From contig CAAEAE010000044.1 of NCBI GenBank assembly GCA_900753715.1, forward strand, positions 1-8,191: a stretch of 8,191 nucleotides of DNA, in the 5' to 3' direction. The position numbers and the translations under genes are program-made. This document shows positions 6,261 to 8,191 of this stretch, piece by piece. The notes beneath the pieces were generated by a model that saw only the letters and a list, made by a program, of their open reading frames with translations, made no database searches and had not been told where the DNA came from. Position 1 is the first letter of the stretch. Every line of letters begins with the position of its first letter. Source of the DNA: an uncultured Roseburia sp. (lineage in GTDB: Bacteria; Bacillota_A; Clostridia; Lachnospirales; Lachnospiraceae).

Positions 6261-6313
6261 ATTATACAATGCCAAAGGCAAAATTGTACATTAGATATAC
6301 CATTTTTTGTCAA
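6261..6313 (-). promoter_or_regulatory. Putative promoter of the lipoprotein gene, with shared block
   Basis: The minus strand has TTGACA at 6313-6308 and TACAAT at 6288-6283 (19-nt spacing, long), then a perfect TATAAT at 6266-6261 whose -35 at 17 nt (GTACAA) is poor. The 37-nt block 6297-6261 matches 3554-3518 at 28 of 37 positions. Within it TGCC-AAA-GGCA (6270-6280) is a dyad, flanked by ACAAT and ATTGT, just upstream of the TATAAT. A poor -35 plus a dyad would fit a regulated promoter. The TATAAT is about 70 nt before the gene start. Confidence 0.5.
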
Positions 6314-6346
6314 AAAAGCTACACATTGAGGTTCAATGTGCAGCTT
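6311..6346 (-). terminator. Rho-independent terminator after fcl
   Basis: On the minus strand AAGCTGCACATTGA pairs with TCAATGTGTAGCTT around a 3-nt loop (ACC), a 14-bp stem with one G-U wobble, followed directly by a run of T. It begins 23 nt after the fcl stop. The T-run merges into TTGACA of the next gene's promoter region, so terminator and promoter abut. Confidence 0.9.
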
Positions 6347-6368
6347 CATTCTTATCCTGTTCTCTATA

Positions 6369-7313
6369 TTACATTCTTGCATTCTGTACATTTTCCCGGA
6401 ACCAGTCATAAGCAAGCTGTACGCCTTCGCGCAGCTCAACCTTATGTGTCCAGCCAAGTCCGTGAAGCTTATCTACGTTGGTAAGCTTTCTCGGCGTACC
6501 ATCCGGCATATCCTTGTTCCATACGATCTCGCCCTCGTATCCGACAACTTCCTTAACGGTTTCTGCAAGCTCCTTAATGGTTACTTCCTTACCGGTTCCG
6601 ATGTTCACATGCTGTTCTCCGCTGTAATTCTCAAGCAGGAAAACACAGGCATCTGCCATATCATCTACATACAAGAACTCACGAAGCGGTGTTCCGGTTC
6701 CCCAAAGCTCTACGGAAGGGGACTTGTTTTCCTTCGCTTCATGGAATTTTCGGATCATGGCAGGCATTACATGGGATCCCTGTAGGTCATAATTGTCATG
6801 CGGTCCATAAAGATTGGTCGGCATACAGCTGATAAAGTCATCCCCATACTGTCTCTTATAAAACTTGCACATTTCAAGACCGGCGATCTTGGCAATGGCA
6901 TACGCCTCATTCGTTGTTTCCAAAGGACCGGTGAGCAGTGCGTCCTCCGGAATCGGCTGCGGTGCCATCTTCGGATAAATGCAGGTGCTTCCTAAGAATA
7001 ACAGCTTCTTTACCTTATATCTGTGGCAGCACTCGATCACGTTACACTGGATCTGCATATTCTCATAAGCGAACTCGGCAGGTGTGGTATTGTTTGCATT
7101 GATGCCGCCCACCTTGGCTGCTGCCAGAACAACTACATCCGGCTTTTCTTCTTCGAAGAAATCACGTACCTGCTGCTGGTTGGTCAGATCCAGTTCTCTG
7201 TGTGTTCTTCCAATAATATTGGTGTAGCCCTTGGATTCAAGGTTACGCACGATTGCGCTTCCAACCAGTCCCCGATGTCCGGCCACATAAATCTTATCTG
7301 TTTTTTCCATCAT
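6369..7313 (-). CDS. fcl: GDP-L-fucose synthase
   Basis: A 314-residue member of the extended short-chain dehydrogenase family. It makes GDP-L-fucose from GDP-4-keto-6-deoxy-D-mannose by 3,5-epimerisation and NADPH-dependent reduction in the cytoplasm. Seen in the sequence: the nucleotide-binding G-H-R-G-L-V-G (12-18); GGINANN (69-75); GSTCIYP with Ser109 and Cys111; Tyr138 and Lys142 of the Y-x-x-x-K motif (YAIAK); NLYGPHDN (167-174); and SHVMPA with His181. These sit two residues beyond the E. coli enzyme's Ser107, Cys109, Tyr136, Lys140 and His179, so all catalytic residues are present. Length is normal. ATG at 7313 follows AGGAGG by 9 nt and overlaps the end of the preceding membrane-protein gene by 20 nt, which suggests coupled expression. 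A GDP-mannose 4,6-dehydratase gene (gmd), the usual partner, is not in the window. The product would feed fucose into a surface polysaccharide. Confidence 0.95.
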   Translation of the reverse strand: MMEKTDKIYVAGHRGLVGSAIVRNLESKGYTNIIGRTHRELDLTNQQQVRDFFEEEKPDVVVLAAAKVGGINANNTTPAEFAYENMQIQCNVIECCHRYKVKKLLFLGSTCIYPKMAPQPIPEDALLTGPLETTNEAYAIAKIAGLEMCKFYKRQYGDDFISCMPTNLYGPHDNYDLQGSHVMPAMIRKFHEAKENKSPSVELWGTGTPLREFLYVDDMADACVFLLENYSGEQHVNIGTGKEVTIKELAETVKEVVGYEGEIVWNKDMPDGTPRKLTNVDKLHGLGWTHKVELREGVQLAYDWFRENVQNARM

Positions 7314-8191
7314 CTGATAATCCCTCCTGAATGGTTTCTCCTATCAATATATCTTCTTTCTGCCATGGTGCGGCAGGAAAAGCATCATATCCGGTACGGT
7401 CACCCTCCTTCGGATAATAAAAGGTGTAGCCGTGCATATCATAAGCAATCGTATCAAAATGCTCATAGTCCTTCTGCTTTACAAAATATTCCGGCGTAAA
7501 GTTGCGGACATTTTCTATTCCAAAAGCTCCTGCTTTATAAATTCCAAGTAAAATCAGGAAAAGAAATGCAATCCTTCCCCGGTCAAACCTCTGGATCCAT
7601 GTCACATAAACATATCCCCAGTCCAGTACGGCCGTAAGCCAAAGGAATACGCAGCCATAACGGACAAGCGGTGAAGTGGCCATCCAGAATACAAAGCAGA
7701 CATTCACAACACCAACGGAAAACAATACAGGAAGCTGGTCTTTTTTCTTCCGGATCAGTGTTCCAAGCACAATGCCAATCAGTAGAACAAGTCCGCTTAC
7801 TGCCAGCAGGAAAAATCCCTGATCCGTTAATGAAAGTGACCGGAACCAGTCCGGAAACCACTCTGTGATTCCCTCTCCATAACGGGTCACATCACTGTAC
7901 CCTCTTCCCCAGACCTTGATTTCACGGGCATCGTATTCTGCCGCGCCCTTCGGAATCTTGTAAGGCAGATCAAAGAGGTCAATCGAAGTAAACGGGTAAA
8001 CCAGCCATCCGGAAAGCAGTACATTCCGGATAAAATACGGAAGTGCCGTAAGGAATCCGGTCAGCAGAAAACAGCCCGTCTCCTTCCACCTCTTCTGCCG
8101 GATCATCTGTATCGCAGGATACCATACCAGCAGCAGAATCACAGCTCCCGAAAGCTTCATTGTCAGAATGGTTACCCCCAGTACACAAAGC
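7294..8191 (-). CDS. LIC_10190-type polysaccharide-cluster membrane protein, N-terminus outside window (partial)
   Basis: The reading frame stays open to the right edge, so only the last 298 codons are present; an internal ATG at 8160 is not the real start. About six membrane segments are visible, including [77 protein letters not shown] and [12 protein letters not shown]. The stretch [20 protein letters not shown], followed by KIP and a W-G-R, resembles LIC_10190-family membrane proteins, as does the ITIKLS-like [10 protein letters not shown] at the edge. These proteins occur in O-antigen, capsule and exopolysaccharide clusters and are thought to be membrane glycosyltransferases or related enzymes; the exact reaction is not known. 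The gene overlaps fcl by 20 nt, supporting a shared surface-polysaccharide operon. Confidence 0.8.
   Translation of the reverse strand, partial: LCVLGVTILTMKLSGAVILLLVWYPAIQMIRQKRWKETGCFLLTGFLTALPYFIRNVLLSGWLVYPFTSIDLFDLPYKIPKGAAEYDAREIKVWGRGYSDVTRYGEGITEWFPDWFRSLSLTDQGFFLLAVSGLVLLIGIVLGTLIRKKKDQLPVLFSVGVVNVCFVFWMATSPLVRYGCVFLWLTAVLDWGYVYVTWIQRFDRGRIAFLFLILLGIYKAGAFGIENVRNFTPEYFVKQKDYEHFDTIAYDMHGYTFYYPKEGDRTGYDAFPAAPWQKEDILIGETIQEGLSDDGKNR

Noticed and set aside
6239..6457. Minus-strand 72-codon frame across the fcl terminator
   Set aside because: It overlaps the end of fcl, the terminator hairpin and the promoter block in another frame; no ribosome site or domain.
7979..8188. Second minus-strand frame at the right edge
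   Set aside because: It is out of frame with the membrane protein, which has clear membrane helices; a shadow.

Overview
The window looks like a chromosomal accessory stretch of a low-to-mid GC, Gram-positive anaerobe of the Clostridia, most likely Lachnospiraceae. This rests on strong AGGAGG-type ribosome sites, several Sec/lipoprotein signals of the Firmicutes type, an LIC_10190-type membrane protein, and acidic secreted proteins typical of gut Lachnospiraceae. The family assignment is an inference from style, not from a marker gene.

Right end (6369-8191, minus strand): the 3' end of a surface-polysaccharide cluster. A multi-pass membrane protein, cut by the window edge, overlaps by 20 nt a complete GDP-L-fucose synthase (fcl/wcaG). 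A strong rho-independent terminator at 6311-6346 closes this unit. Next, still on the minus strand, is a 608-residue lipoprotein gene (4365-6191) with metal-loop-like motifs. It has its own promoter region starting directly at the terminator's T-tract.

Middle (3428-4310): an AT-rich intergenic region carries the promoter area of the left operon. It also holds a small plus-strand unit: an 18-codon leader ORF that overlaps a 76-residue helical protein gene by ATGA, closed by a hairpin between the convergent genes.

Left (1-3427, minus strand): an apparent operon of three tandem paralogues of secreted or surface acidic proteins, resembling the DUF4163/DUF3298 extracellular fold of RsiV and PdaC, followed by the start of another lipoprotein cut by the window edge. 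The last paralogue is a mosaic: its leader, signal sequence and 14-residue repeats match the first paralogue, while its body matches the second. The second paralogue has a signal sequence that looks like a lipoprotein signal with Trp in place of the lipobox Cys.

A 37-nt block (28/37 identical, no gaps) lies upstream of both the paralogue operon and the 608-residue lipoprotein gene, at similar distance and in the same orientation. This suggests that the two envelope-protein units are co-regulated. The most unusual system here is this pair of envelope-protein units, with duplication and mosaic formation; its function is unknown.
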